64,000 nucleotides of DNA, from positions 1 through 64,000 of the forward strand of contig NZ_RHHV01000016.1 of the NCBI RefSeq assembly GCF_003710905.1, given 5' to 3'. Position numbers and translations under genes: made by a program. Positions within the stretch are counted from its first letter, which is position 1. Each line of letters starts with the position of its first letter. Below are positions 35,385-43,670 of this stretch, one piece after another. Origin of the DNA: Brevibacillus parabrevis (lineage in GTDB: Bacteria > Bacillota > Bacilli > Brevibacillales > Brevibacillaceae). The notes under the pieces are model-generated. The model worked only from the letters and a program-made list of their open reading frames with translations. It was not told where the DNA came from and searched no databases.

Positions 35385-36416
35385 CTACGACTTCGAACGG
35401 GCAAGCAAGTACAAGAAGTACGGGGCTCCGATGACAGCAACCACAATGCCTGTTGGAATTTCAGACGGCTGCAAAATCCAGCGTCCGATCGTATCAGCAA
35501 CAATAACCAGGAGCGCGCCTGCCAAGGCCGATGTCGGCAGCAGCATTTCGTGTTTCGGTCCGACAAGTCTGCGCGCCAAATGCGGGCCAATCAGACCGAC
35601 GAAGCCGATCCCGCCGCTGACAGCCACGCAAGATGCCGCCAGTCCGACCGATGCGGCCAACAGCTTCAACTGTTCTCTTGCGACCGGAGCACCAAGACCG
35701 ATGGACAGCTCTTCTCCCAAATTCAGGACGTTCATCACACGCGCTTTGTAAAAGACAAACGGCAGCAGGACGACAATCCACGGGAGCAGCGACAGAACGA
35801 ATTTCCAGTTGGTTCCCCAAATGCTTCCGGCAAGCCAGGTTGCGACAAACTGGTACTTGTCAGGACTCAGCTTGAGCGTCAGCACGATCATCGCAGCGCT
35901 CATCCCCGCTGCGACCGCGATCCCGGTCAGCAGAATGCGAATTGGCGACAAGCCTTTATGTCTCTTGTAAGACAGCACAAAAATCAGGGCTGCGGTCAAG
36001 CTTGCTCCGACCAGCGCCAGGACAGGCAACAGGAAAACAGGAGCGGCAGCCGTCGACGGATAAAAGGAAATGAACAGCATAACCATCAAACCCGCACCTG
36101 CGTTGATCCCCAAAATGCCGGGGTCAGCCAGCGCGTTGCGGGAAATCCCTTGAATGATGCAGCCGGAAACCGCCAAACCTGCTCCGATCAAAAGCGAAAT
36201 GACGATGCGCGGCAAGCGGAAGTCGAACAAAATCAAGCTTTGCTTCTCGGTGCCAGACCCGAACAAGGTCATGAGCAAATCCATTGGCGACAAGCGAATA
36301 TATCCTGTGTTCATGCTGATGATGAACGCAATCAAAATGAGCACAGACAAAATCATCATGACGAGGATGCCCCTGCTGCGTTTGCGGGCATCGATTTGCG
36401 CAGTAGCTGGTTGCAT
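35385..36416 (-). CDS. FecCD-type siderophore ABC permease
   Basis: A 343-residue membrane protein with about nine or ten helices and FecCD signatures: GSGTEKQSLILFDFRLPRI, GAGLAVSGCIIQGISRNALADPGILG, and GFVGLIGPHLARRLVG in the ATPase-coupling region. Imports ferric siderophore across the membrane with a partner permease, an ATPase and a binding lipoprotein. The gene starts 3 nt after the stop of the paralogous permease at 36420-37475. No cognate FhuC-type ATPase gene lies in the window. Confidence 0.92.
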   Translation of the reverse strand: MQPATAQIDARKRSRGILVMMILSVLILIAFIISMNTGYIRLSPMDLLMTLFGSGTEKQSLILFDFRLPRIVISLLIGAGLAVSGCIIQGISRNALADPGILGINAGAGLMVMLFISFYPSTAAAPVFLLPVLALVGASLTAALIFVLSYKRHKGLSPIRILLTGIAVAAGMSAAMIVLTLKLSPDKYQFVATWLAGSIWGTNWKFVLSLLPWIVVLLPFVFYKARVMNVLNLGEELSIGLGAPVAREQLKLLAASVGLAASCVAVSGGIGFVGLIGPHLARRLVGPKHEMLLPTSALAGALLVIVADTIGRWILQPSEIPTGIVVAVIGAPYFLYLLARSKS

Positions 36417-36419
36417 GAT

Positions 36420-37475
36420 TTACATCTCCCTTCTTTCTTTACGAGCCAAGTAAAGGAAGAACGGAACGCCAATCAGCGCAATCAGGGCGCCCAAAGGTGT
36501 TTCGTAAGGCGGATTCACCATTCTGGCTGCCAAATCGGCAAAAACGACGAGCAAGCTGCCCATAATGGCAGAGCAAGGAATAATCCACCGATAGTCGACC
36601 CCGACCAAATAACGCGTCAAGTGCGGGATAATCAGTCCGACGAAGCCAACCGCACCGACGACAGCGACAGCCGAACCTGCCAAAATCAGGACGATGACCG
36701 TACCCGCCAGTTTGACGAGCGCTGTTCGCTGGCCCAAGCCTTTGGCAATGTCCTCGCCGAGACTGAGCATCGTGATGGAACGTGACAACACAATCGCCCC
36801 GAGGATCGCAGCGGCAATCCACGGGAACATCACTTTAAGTTGGAACCATTTTGTCCCGGCTACCCCGCCTGCGTACCAGAAAGCCAAATCCTGTCCAATT
36901 TTGAAGTAAAGCGCAATCCCTTCGCTAAGAGCAGACAACAGGGCGCTGAGCGCTGCCCCTGCAAGCACGAGCCGCACCGGAGTAAGCCCGCCTTTTGCCA
37001 TCGAGCCAATTCCGTAAACAAGTCCTGCGCCTACACCTGCGCCCAAAAACCCGTACAAGATCAAATACATGAAAGGCAGCCCCGGGAAAAAGGCAAAGCA
37101 GAGAGCAATGACAAAGCCTGCTCCCGCATTCAGCCCGAGCAAACCGGAGTCGGCAAGCGGGTTGCGAGTCATCCCTTGCATGATCGCCCCTGCCACAGCA
37201 AAGCTGGCCCCGACCATCGCTCCACCGAGCAAGCGGGGAAGGCGTATTTCCTGGATGATCTGATGCTGCGTAATATCTGGATTAAAATGAAAAATAGCGT
37301 CCCAAACGACAGAAAACTGAATATCTGCTGCCCCGAATGAGACAGACAGAAACATTCCGAGAATCAAGGCAAAAACTCCGCCCGTGAGGATCAGCGTTGC
37401 TGCCCATGGCCGCGAGCGAAACTGTTCCTGTTTTGATGTACTCCCCTGCTTCAGGGTGTGTGTCTGTTGACCCAT
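36420..37475 (-). CDS. FecCD-type siderophore ABC permease
   Basis: A 351-residue permease paralogous to its downstream neighbour, with EIRLPRLLGGAMVGASFAV, QGMTRNPLADSGLLGLNAGA and GFVGLIIPHLTRYLVG. The start is ATG 37475, behind AAAAGGTGG; an ATG at 37493 is in frame but poorly placed. It is the first gene of the siderophore permease operon, whose promoter overlaps a Fur box at 37548-37566, so it should be repressed when iron is plentiful. Confidence 0.92.
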   Translation of the reverse strand: MGQQTHTLKQGSTSKQEQFRSRPWAATLILTGGVFALILGMFLSVSFGAADIQFSVVWDAIFHFNPDITQHQIIQEIRLPRLLGGAMVGASFAVAGAIMQGMTRNPLADSGLLGLNAGAGFVIALCFAFFPGLPFMYLILYGFLGAGVGAGLVYGIGSMAKGGLTPVRLVLAGAALSALLSALSEGIALYFKIGQDLAFWYAGGVAGTKWFQLKVMFPWIAAAILGAIVLSRSITMLSLGEDIAKGLGQRTALVKLAGTVIVLILAGSAVAVVGAVGFVGLIIPHLTRYLVGVDYRWIIPCSAIMGSLLVVFADLAARMVNPPYETPLGALIALIGVPFFLYLARKERREM

Positions 37476-37547
37476 GCTAGCCACCTTTTCCATTCATTAT
37501 GTACATGCACGAAATGTTGCTTTCCCCTTCCCTTTCGCTAAATTCAT

Positions 37548-37566
37548 GAAATTGATTCTTATTATC
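37548..37566 (-). promoter_or_regulatory. Fur box overlapping the permease promoter
   Basis: GATAATAAGAATCAATTTC (minus strand) matches the 19-bp Fur consensus GATAATGATTATCATTATC at most positions. It covers the end of the -10 region, a good place for repression. Confidence 0.7.
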
Positions 37567-37592
37567 ATAGTAGGATTTTAGGCGATTGACAA
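37564..37592 (-). promoter_or_regulatory. Promoter of the siderophore permease operon
   Basis: Minus-strand -35 TTGTCA (37587-37592) and -10 TATGAT (37564-37569) lie exactly 17 nt apart. The -10 box overlaps a Fur box. Confidence 0.7.
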
Positions 37593-37654
37593 AAAGAGTG
37601 TCAATGGACAAAAGAGTGGTCTTTTTTGTATGTTTGCAACAATCGTGGTCCATG

Positions 37655-39244
37655 CTAGGCCAGCACGTGCAAAATGTGCTCGATTTTTTTCTGGTTGGCG
37701 ATGATGCCGTGATTCATCCACGTCATGAAATCGACTTCGTACGCCCGCTTGTCACGCACAGCCCGCAGCGATTGCCAGACGGGGTGGTGCACCTGGAGCT
37801 TTTCCGCATCGGTTCCTTCTCCATGCCATTTGTCAAAAGCGTAAAAAATATGGTCGGCGTCAAGCGCAGAGAGCCATTCCCACGACACCCCGGCTCTTGC
37901 CTCCTGCACAGAGAGCGACCTGACCAGCGGATGCGGCTGCATGCCCAAATCGTCGAACATGACAGGGGCCGAGTACGACTTTTCCACGCTGATCATGTCT
38001 GCCGATACGCGCAAAAAGGCGACGGTCTGCCCTTTCATGCTGCTTGACAGCTTGCTGCGGGCAGCGGCGGCTTTTTTTTCATAATGCTCGATCGCCTTGT
38101 CGGCTGCGTCTCGCCGATTCAGCCAATCGCCCAAAATCCGCATCGTCGATCGCCAGTCTGACCCGAGCTCGCGCACCATGCATGTCCGCGCGATCTTGGC
38201 ACATTGCTCGTAGTGAGCCGATTCCCAGCCTGTGCAGGAACGCAGCATGATCACGTCCGGGTTGCTGTTGGACAAAGCGTGCACTTCATCCTTCAGCACG
38301 TCAAACGTCGGGACGTCTTGCAAGCCGAGATAGTCCTGCTTGCCCCAGTACGAATGCGCCCATTGCACAATCGGCGTAATGCCCAGCGAACACAAGTAGT
38401 CTTCCATAAACAAAGAGACGACGCGCAGATCGTCGCGGTGGACATTCCGGTACTTGCCGGGAGCCAGCCCGACCATTTGCTTGAAGCGGCGATTGAAGTA
38501 ATATTCGCTGTTGAACCCGACATTTTGCGCGATCTCATGCACCCGATCCGCTGTCAGAAGCAACAGCTGTTTGGCCCGGTTGATCCGCAAGCCGTTGATA
38601 TAATCGAGCGGAATTTGTCCGGTCAACTCCTTGAACAGCTGCGTATAGCGCCAGCGCGGAACGGCTGCCTCATGAGCAAGCTGCTCGACCGTCAGCGCCT
38701 CCTGGTAATGCTGCTTCACATATTCAATCGAGCGCTCCACGGCGCGAAGCGGGTCCTGCATCGGCCCTCCGGTTGCATTTTGCTGGAAAAGGTCAGACAG
38801 AACCGTCTCGAAGCGTACGTGACTGCTGTAACGCACCAGCCGATCCGTCTCCTCCCGCACGGCGTATATTTCCTCAATGCCCTCGACTAATTTGGAAAAA
38901 GGAGTGCAGACCATCTCTCCTGTGCGAAACCAAAGCTCCTCTTCTCCCTGCGGCTGCAATGGCACCATCCGAAAGGTCAAGCGATAGTATTCCAAATCCC
39001 GCTCGGCTGTGCAGATGCGCACATGCTGACCAGGCTCCGTGATCCAGCAGCTCTCTCCCCCCAGCCGATAGCTGGTTTGATCGATTTGCAGGACACCTGA
39101 ACCGTCTGTCGTGACGAACATAGCATAATCATTCTGTTCATGGCTGTCTTGGCAAGCATGCGATGCAAGAACCCCTCGCTCTATCCCCGTCAGCACGTAT
39201 ATGGACGACGGATACAACTGATTCTCTGTCCCGTTTGTATACAT
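37655..39244 (-). CDS. AraC regulator fused to a siderophore-binding domain (Btr-like)
   Basis: A 529-residue protein: an N-terminal cupin-like part, an AraC-type double HTH in the middle (about 165-275; HEIAQNVGFNSEYYFNRRFKQMVGLAPGKYR), and a C-terminal periplasmic-binding-protein domain. The latter resembles the adjacent lipoprotein (GITPIVQWAHSYWGKQDYL here, GVTPIVQWYHPAWGKQDYL there). No signal peptide, so the binding domain senses ferric siderophore inside the cell, as in B. subtilis Btr. The start is ATG 39244 after AGGTGAGG; an extension to 39310 would run through the Fur box. It is likely to activate the uptake genes on both sides. Confidence 0.88.
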   Translation of the reverse strand: MYTNGTENQLYPSSIYVLTGIERGVLASHACQDSHEQNDYAMFVTTDGSGVLQIDQTSYRLGGESCWITEPGQHVRICTAERDLEYYRLTFRMVPLQPQGEEELWFRTGEMVCTPFSKLVEGIEEIYAVREETDRLVRYSSHVRFETVLSDLFQQNATGGPMQDPLRAVERSIEYVKQHYQEALTVEQLAHEAAVPRWRYTQLFKELTGQIPLDYINGLRINRAKQLLLLTADRVHEIAQNVGFNSEYYFNRRFKQMVGLAPGKYRNVHRDDLRVVSLFMEDYLCSLGITPIVQWAHSYWGKQDYLGLQDVPTFDVLKDEVHALSNSNPDVIMLRSCTGWESAHYEQCAKIARTCMVRELGSDWRSTMRILGDWLNRRDAADKAIEHYEKKAAAARSKLSSSMKGQTVAFLRVSADMISVEKSYSAPVMFDDLGMQPHPLVRSLSVQEARAGVSWEWLSALDADHIFYAFDKWHGEGTDAEKLQVHHPVWQSLRAVRDKRAYEVDFMTWMNHGIIANQKKIEHILHVLA

Positions 39245-39261
39245 ATCCTCACCTATTATAT

Positions 39262-39280
39262 GAGAATGATTATCATTGTA
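39262..39280 (-). promoter_or_regulatory. Fur box upstream of the AraC-type regulator
   Basis: The 19-bp sequence reads GAGAATGATTATCATTGTA on the plus strand, close to the Fur consensus. TATAAT boxes flank it on the minus strand, within 40 nt of the regulator start. Confidence 0.8.
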
Positions 39281-39352
39281 TATTATACGGGGATAAGCCG
39301 GGTTTGCCAAGCAAAAGAGCGGGTCCGAACCTTTTCAAATGTGCGCTTCCCG

Positions 39353-39400
39353 TGAAAAAAGAAGGTGCCCCGCGCAGCTTCACCTGCCTTTCGGGACACC
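39353..39400 (-). terminator. Intrinsic terminator after the binding-protein gene
   Basis: On the minus strand GGTGTCCC pairs with GGGGCACC (39364-39371 and 39393-39400 on the plus strand), followed by TTCTTTTTT. It lies about 35 nt beyond the lipoprotein stop. Confidence 0.7.
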
Positions 39401-39433
39401 CTGTCTTTGTTCTGCTCGCCTGTACAGCTCGGT

Positions 39434-40438
39434 TTATTTGACGAATGTCTTCACCAGATCGTCGGCTTTCATCATATTGGCCAGCATGGCGCCAGACTGC
39501 CAATGCGTCCGGTTCATCTGATAGACGTGGCCTTTTTTCACGGCAGGGACGGATTGCCACAGCGGGTCTTGAAGAATTTTCAGCGCCTCTTTGTTTTCCG
39601 CAGAATCCCAGCCGCCGTTCGACGGGAAGATGATGATGTGATCGGCATTGATTGTCGGAATCGCCTCTTCGCTCAAGACGACGTGCGTGTCCTGATTTTT
39701 CGCCGCTTCATACGGGGTAAGTCCAAGCTCCTTGTAAATGATGCCAGTGTACGCATTGCCTTCTCCGAACAGGGCAAGTGTCGGCTTGTCTCCCACGTTC
39801 AGACGGATGACGGCTACGCTTTCCTTGCCGATTGCTTTTTCCAGCTTCGCGCGGGCATCGGACATTTTTGCCTCGTACTTTTTCACAGCCTCATCGGCTT
39901 TTTCCGGGATGCCCAATACGTCCGCGATGTTTTTCAGCCGACCAATGGTGTCATTGCGCAGTTCGTCCGGGATTTTATACGTAGGCGCGACTTTGCTGTA
40001 TTGCTCGTATTTTTGCGCATCCGCGCCCCCGTCTACAATAATCAGATCAGGGTTTGCCGCGATCAAAGCTTCCATGCTGCCTGTAATGTCAAACTGCGGG
40101 ACGTCCAGGTTGAGGTAATCTTGCTTGCCCCACGCCGGATGGTACCATTGCACGATCGGCGTCACACCGAGCGCGAGCAAGTAGTCTTCCTGGTAGATGG
40201 CTGCGACTCTTTGCGGATGGGCCGGGATGGTTACTTCCCCGTACGCATCGCGGACAACTCTTGTTTCTGCCGCTGCTGCCTTGTCGTCAGCGGCTGGTTT
40301 TTGCTCAGCTGGCTGCTGCTGTGTCGTGCCTGTCGCCTGCGGCTCCGCTGCTTTCTCGCCGCACGCTGCCAGTCCTGCCATCGCGATCAGCAAGATAGCC
40401 AACCATGTCATGACGATCTTCCGACTATTTCTCCCCAT
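39434..40438 (-). CDS. Iron-siderophore ABC transporter substrate-binding lipoprotein
   Basis: A 334-residue lipoprotein: signal peptide with lipobox LAAC, a Gln/Ala/Pro-rich spacer, then a class III (FepB/FeuA-like) binding fold with VTIPAHPQRVAAIYQEDYLLALG and a long central helix. The start is ATG 40438, behind AGAGAGGG. A Fur box at 40472-40490 lies about 35 nt upstream. It probably delivers the ferric siderophore to the FecCD permeases. Its mature part is clearly paralogous to the C-terminal domain of the AraC-type regulator, so both should recognise the same or similar ligands. Confidence 0.92.
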   Translation of the reverse strand: MGRNSRKIVMTWLAILLIAMAGLAACGEKAAEPQATGTTQQQPAEQKPAADDKAAAAETRVVRDAYGEVTIPAHPQRVAAIYQEDYLLALGVTPIVQWYHPAWGKQDYLNLDVPQFDITGSMEALIAANPDLIIVDGGADAQKYEQYSKVAPTYKIPDELRNDTIGRLKNIADVLGIPEKADEAVKKYEAKMSDARAKLEKAIGKESVAVIRLNVGDKPTLALFGEGNAYTGIIYKELGLTPYEAAKNQDTHVVLSEEAIPTINADHIIIFPSNGGWDSAENKEALKILQDPLWQSVPAVKKGHVYQMNRTHWQSGAMLANMMKADDLVKTFVK

Positions 40439-40471
40439 TTTTTCGACCCTCTCTCTTCTGCTGATGAGCTT

Positions 40472-40490
40472 ATGATGATTATCATTCTCA
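40472..40490 (-). promoter_or_regulatory. Fur box upstream of the binding-lipoprotein gene
   Basis: TGAGAATGATAATCATCAT on the minus strand closely matches the Fur consensus and lies just upstream of the lipoprotein ribosome binding site. Confidence 0.8.
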
Positions 40491-40630
40491 CAACTTTTTT
40501 CATCATGATCATATGTGGTTCCATGCCGACAAACAATGCACGTTCTCCAGTTTTTTTTGTCCAAACTCACGATCCGCACGATCAAAATGTTTTTGCCGCT
40601 TCTGTTTGGACAAGTCAGGCGCTGCACGCC

Positions 40631-40665
40631 AAAAAGCCGGATTTCTCGCGCAAAGAAATCCGGCC
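40631..40665 (-). terminator. Intrinsic terminator of the phosphonate operon
   Basis: GCCGGATTTCT pairs with AGAAATCCGGC-like bases (40636-40663), followed on the minus strand by TTTTTGG. It lies about 20 nt beyond the DeoR-type regulator stop. Confidence 0.85.
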
Positions 40666-40683
40666 TGTCTCGCTTGTCGTTAT

Positions 40684-41475
40684 TTACAGTTCTTTGGCTA
40701 CCAGCCAGGTAACGCCTTTGGCTTGCAAATCGTCGCTCCATTCCTCGGGAGCCGCCGTATCGCTGATGACCATGTCGATTTCCTTGAGGTCGGCAACCTT
40801 GCACAACGTGCTGATCCCGATTTTGGAATGATCGGCGAGGACGATGTTCTCGTTCGCATTTTCAATGTAATGCTTCGCCAGCTCTGCACGCTCCGGGTCA
40901 TAACAGGTCAAGCCCTTGTGCAGCAAAAGACCGTCCATGGACAGAAACGCTTTATCCACGTAGAAGGACTTCATCATTTTTTCAGCAAACGGACCGCCCA
41001 CACGGTAATGCTTCGCGTTCACTCGGCCGCCCAGGAAGTAGACCTCTGCGTTGAGCAAGCCGTTGTTTTGGTACTCGATGAGCAGATTGAGCGCCGTGAT
41101 CGAGCTGGTCAAGACGGTCAAATCCTTTTTGTTGAGCAAAAAGCTGATCATCTGGAGAGGCGTCGTGCCTTCATCGATCACGATCGTATCGCTGTCCTGC
41201 ACCAGTTCGGCCGCTACCCGCCCGATTCTCCGCTTTTCTTCTGCCTTCATGACTTCGCGGCTGAGGTGGGATGGTTCTGTGCGATCTACGTTCAGCTTGA
41301 TTGCTCCTCCATAGACGCGCTTCAGCTTTTTCTCCGCTTCCAGCTCTTCCAGATAGCGGCGAATCGATTCTGAAGATACTTGCAGCTTTTCTACCAGCTC
41401 GTTTGTCCTTACCTTGCCATTCGAATTGACCAACTGCAATATGATCTGCTTACGCTCTTCCCCGAACAACGACAC
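40684..41475 (-). CDS. DeoR-family transcriptional regulator of the phosphonate operon
   Basis: A 263-residue protein: N-terminal winged helix (about 1-55; TNELVEKLQVSSESIRRYLEEL) and a DeoR-type sensor domain with IDEGTT, LTVLTSS and a C-terminal IVLADHSKIG motif that binds phosphorylated ligands. The start is GTG 41475, 9 nt from AGGGGGA; an ATG frame to 41526 lacks such a site. It is the last gene of the 2-aminoethylphosphonate cluster on the same strand and probably regulates it; the effector is likely a phosphorylated intermediate, which is inference. Confidence 0.85.
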   Translation of the reverse strand: MSLFGEERKQIILQLVNSNGKVRTNELVEKLQVSSESIRRYLEELEAEKKLKRVYGGAIKLNVDRTEPSHLSREVMKAEEKRRIGRVAAELVQDSDTIVIDEGTTPLQMISFLLNKKDLTVLTSSITALNLLIEYQNNGLLNAEVYFLGGRVNAKHYRVGGPFAEKMMKSFYVDKAFLSMDGLLLHKGLTCYDPERAELAKHYIENANENIVLADHSKIGISTLCKVADLKEIDMVISDTAAPEEWSDDLQAKGVTWLVAKEL

Positions 41476-41713
41476 CGGTCTTGTCCCCCTATTTACGTAC
41501 TTGAAGCCAGATGGGCGGCTGACCATCGCTGCCGTCCCATTCCTGACGTGAATCTTGCCGTTTGCACCTGCTGTCAGCTTGAGAAGGAAACAACAACCAT
41601 TTTATTCCGTTTTTTCCCCTCTCTTGAATTGTAGTGGTATTTGCCGCGACAATCAAGGATTGTCCTGTTGGATTATTGTTGATTTCGTTGGTTTTCGGGT
41701 CAAAAAAAATCGT

Positions 41714-42829
41714 CTACAGCCAAAATCGGTTTGCTTCCACTGCTGTCAGCAACCGCTCCATATCCGCCGGGTACACTTCGCCGATATTGCCGATGCGAAA
41801 CGTATTTGCTTGCGATATCTTTCCCGGATAGATGACGAAGCCCGCCTGCTTCAATCGCTCGTACAGCTCTGCAAAAGAGAACGACTCCACCTCCGGATAG
41901 TAAAAGGAAGTGATGAACGGAGACTGGGATTCTTTTGGCAACAGAACGCGCAGCCCGAGACGCTCCATGCCCTCTGAGAGAATCGCCTGATTTTGCTTGT
42001 AGCGCTCGTATCTTTTCGCTACTCCGCCTTCTTGCTCCAGCTCAAGCAACGCCTGGTAAAAGGCCCGGACTACGTGCGTAGGGGAAGTATAGCGCCACTT
42101 GCCGTTTTGCTCCTCCATCGTTTTCCACTGGTCGTACAGATCGAGGGACAGCGTGCGGGCCACGCCAGCGCATTTGTGCAGCTCGGACGTCTTCGCGATG
42201 ACGAAGCCGAAGCCCGGTACGCCTTGAATGCACTTGTTGGCGCTGGAAATCAAAAAGTCGATCGACAGCTCTGCCACGTCGAGCGGAATGCCGCCAAAGC
42301 TGCTCATGGCGTCGAGGATGTACACCTTGCCGTATTTTTTAACCGCCGCTCCAATCTCGGCAATCGGATTGAGCATGCCTGTCGTCGTCTCCGAGTGAAC
42401 GACAGCCACATGCGTAATCGCGCCATCTGCTGCCAGCGTCTGTTCGACTGCGCGAGCCTCCACCTGGGCCAGCTCGCCAAAATCGATCACCGTTGTATGA
42501 ATGCCATGCACTTGCGCCATCTGGACGATCCGGTCGCCGTACGCTCCGTTTGTCAGCACCAGCAGCTTGCCCGCTTTTGGAATCACGCTGCTGATGACCG
42601 CCTCGACACAAAAGCTGCCGCTGCCTTGCATAAGTACACTTGTATAATCATCCGTCTGCGTGGTTGCCAATCCGACCAGCTTTTGACGCGTAGACTGCAC
42701 AAGCTCGTTGTAGTCGCGATCCCATGTGCACCAGTCGCGCATCATCGCTTCCCGCACGGTTCGCGAGGTAGACAATGGCCCTGGCGTCAAAAGCAAATAC
42801 GGGTTGTCGGTTGTCGTTGTTTGCGTCAT
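41714..42829 (-). CDS. phnW: 2-Aminoethylphosphonate-pyruvate transaminase
   Basis: A 371-residue PLP-dependent class V aminotransferase that converts 2-aminoethylphosphonate and pyruvate to phosphonoacetaldehyde and alanine. Visible: [11 protein letters not shown] near the start, [37 protein letters not shown], and the PLP-lysine region [15 protein letters not shown]. The start is ATG 42829, 8 nt after AAAGGA; ATG 42838 overlaps that site. It follows phnX, the next enzyme of the pathway, on the same transcript. Confidence 0.95.
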   Translation of the reverse strand: MTQTTTTDNPYLLLTPGPLSTSRTVREAMMRDWCTWDRDYNELVQSTRQKLVGLATTQTDDYTSVLMQGSGSFCVEAVISSVIPKAGKLLVLTNGAYGDRIVQMAQVHGIHTTVIDFGELAQVEARAVEQTLAADGAITHVAVVHSETTTGMLNPIAEIGAAVKKYGKVYILDAMSSFGGIPLDVAELSIDFLISSANKCIQGVPGFGFVIAKTSELHKCAGVARTLSLDLYDQWKTMEEQNGKWRYTSPTHVVRAFYQALLELEQEGGVAKRYERYKQNQAILSEGMERLGLRVLLPKESQSPFITSFYYPEVESFSFAELYERLKQAGFVIYPGKISQANTFRIGNIGEVYPADMERLLTAVEANRFWL

Positions 42830-42875
42830 GCTTCTCATCCTTTCTGTCTTTCGTGCCTGCTGGAACCTTTTGCCG

Positions 42876-43670
42876 TTACGGACGCTCTCCCGCCTTCAGG
42901 CGCAGCTCGATTTTCGCTAACACGTCATCCAGCCGTCCGATTTCTTCGATTACATAGTGCGCTCCTGCTGCCTGCAATCTGGCGGCAGCGCTTGCAAGCC
43001 GCTCTTCCAGCTCGTCCGCTGGCATGTTCGCTACTTCCTGCTGCGACAAGCCAAGCTCGCTTCCGCCCTTGAGGACGCCTACGGTCCACATGCCCGCATT
43101 TCTGCCTTCCTGCATATCGCTCGTCGTGTCGCCTACTTTGACCATTTCGCCAAACGGATACACATCGAGCTGGATCGCATTTTGATAGCACATCCACGGA
43201 TACGGTCTGCCTGCGGGCACTTCGCTTGGCGTCACGAGGCAATCCGGCTCGTAGCCTTGCTCTTTCGCCGCTGCGGCGACGACGTTCATCATTTCCCGCG
43301 TATAGCCTGTAGTCGAGCCGATCTTGATTCCCCGCTCGCGCAGCCGCGCCACCAGCGCAAGCGCTCCCGGCACAGGAGTCGCGTAATCGTGCAGCGTCGC
43401 CATCAGCATCGGCTCGAAATCAGCGTACAAGTCGTCTACATCTGCCTCGTTCGGATAGCGGCCGAATTTTTCTTTCCACAATTCAGCGACCCTCTCCATC
43501 CGGCACAGCGCCGCAATATGATCGCGCTTCAGCATCCCCATCGGCTCGCGTGCCTCTGCTGCCGTCAGTTCAATCCCTCTTTTCTCAAACACTTGCAAAA
43601 ACACTGCCAACGGCGCAAAGCACCCGTAATCCACCATCGTGCCTGCCCAATCGAAAATGACTGCTTTCAT
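42876..43670 (-). CDS. phnX: Phosphonoacetaldehyde hydrolase (phosphonatase)
   Basis: A 264-residue HAD-family enzyme that cleaves phosphonoacetaldehyde to acetaldehyde and phosphate. It has the nucleophile motif [13 protein letters not shown] (Asp8; phosphonatases have Ala where other HADs have a second Asp), the cap-domain MGMLKRDHI with the Schiff-base lysine, [12 protein letters not shown], and [11 protein letters not shown]. Length is typical. Its ATG follows directly after the stop of the permease gene, with AGGTGG upstream. It works with PhnW encoded just downstream. Confidence 0.95.
   Translation of the reverse strand: MKAVIFDWAGTMVDYGCFAPLAVFLQVFEKRGIELTAAEAREPMGMLKRDHIAALCRMERVAELWKEKFGRYPNEADVDDLYADFEPMLMATLHDYATPVPGALALVARLRERGIKIGSTTGYTREMMNVVAAAAKEQGYEPDCLVTPSEVPAGRPYPWMCYQNAIQLDVYPFGEMVKVGDTTSDMQEGRNAGMWTVGVLKGGSELGLSQQEVANMPADELEERLASAAARLQAAGAHYVIEEIGRLDDVLAKIELRLKAGERP

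Noticed and set aside
34872..36785. Long plus-strand frame crossing the ABC and FecCD genes
   Set aside because: It spans parts of three well-identified minus-strand genes and has antisense-like composition.
37593..37654. Terminator after the AraC-type regulator
   Set aside because: The AAAAGAGTG-like sequences are direct, not inverted, repeats and do not form a stable hairpin.
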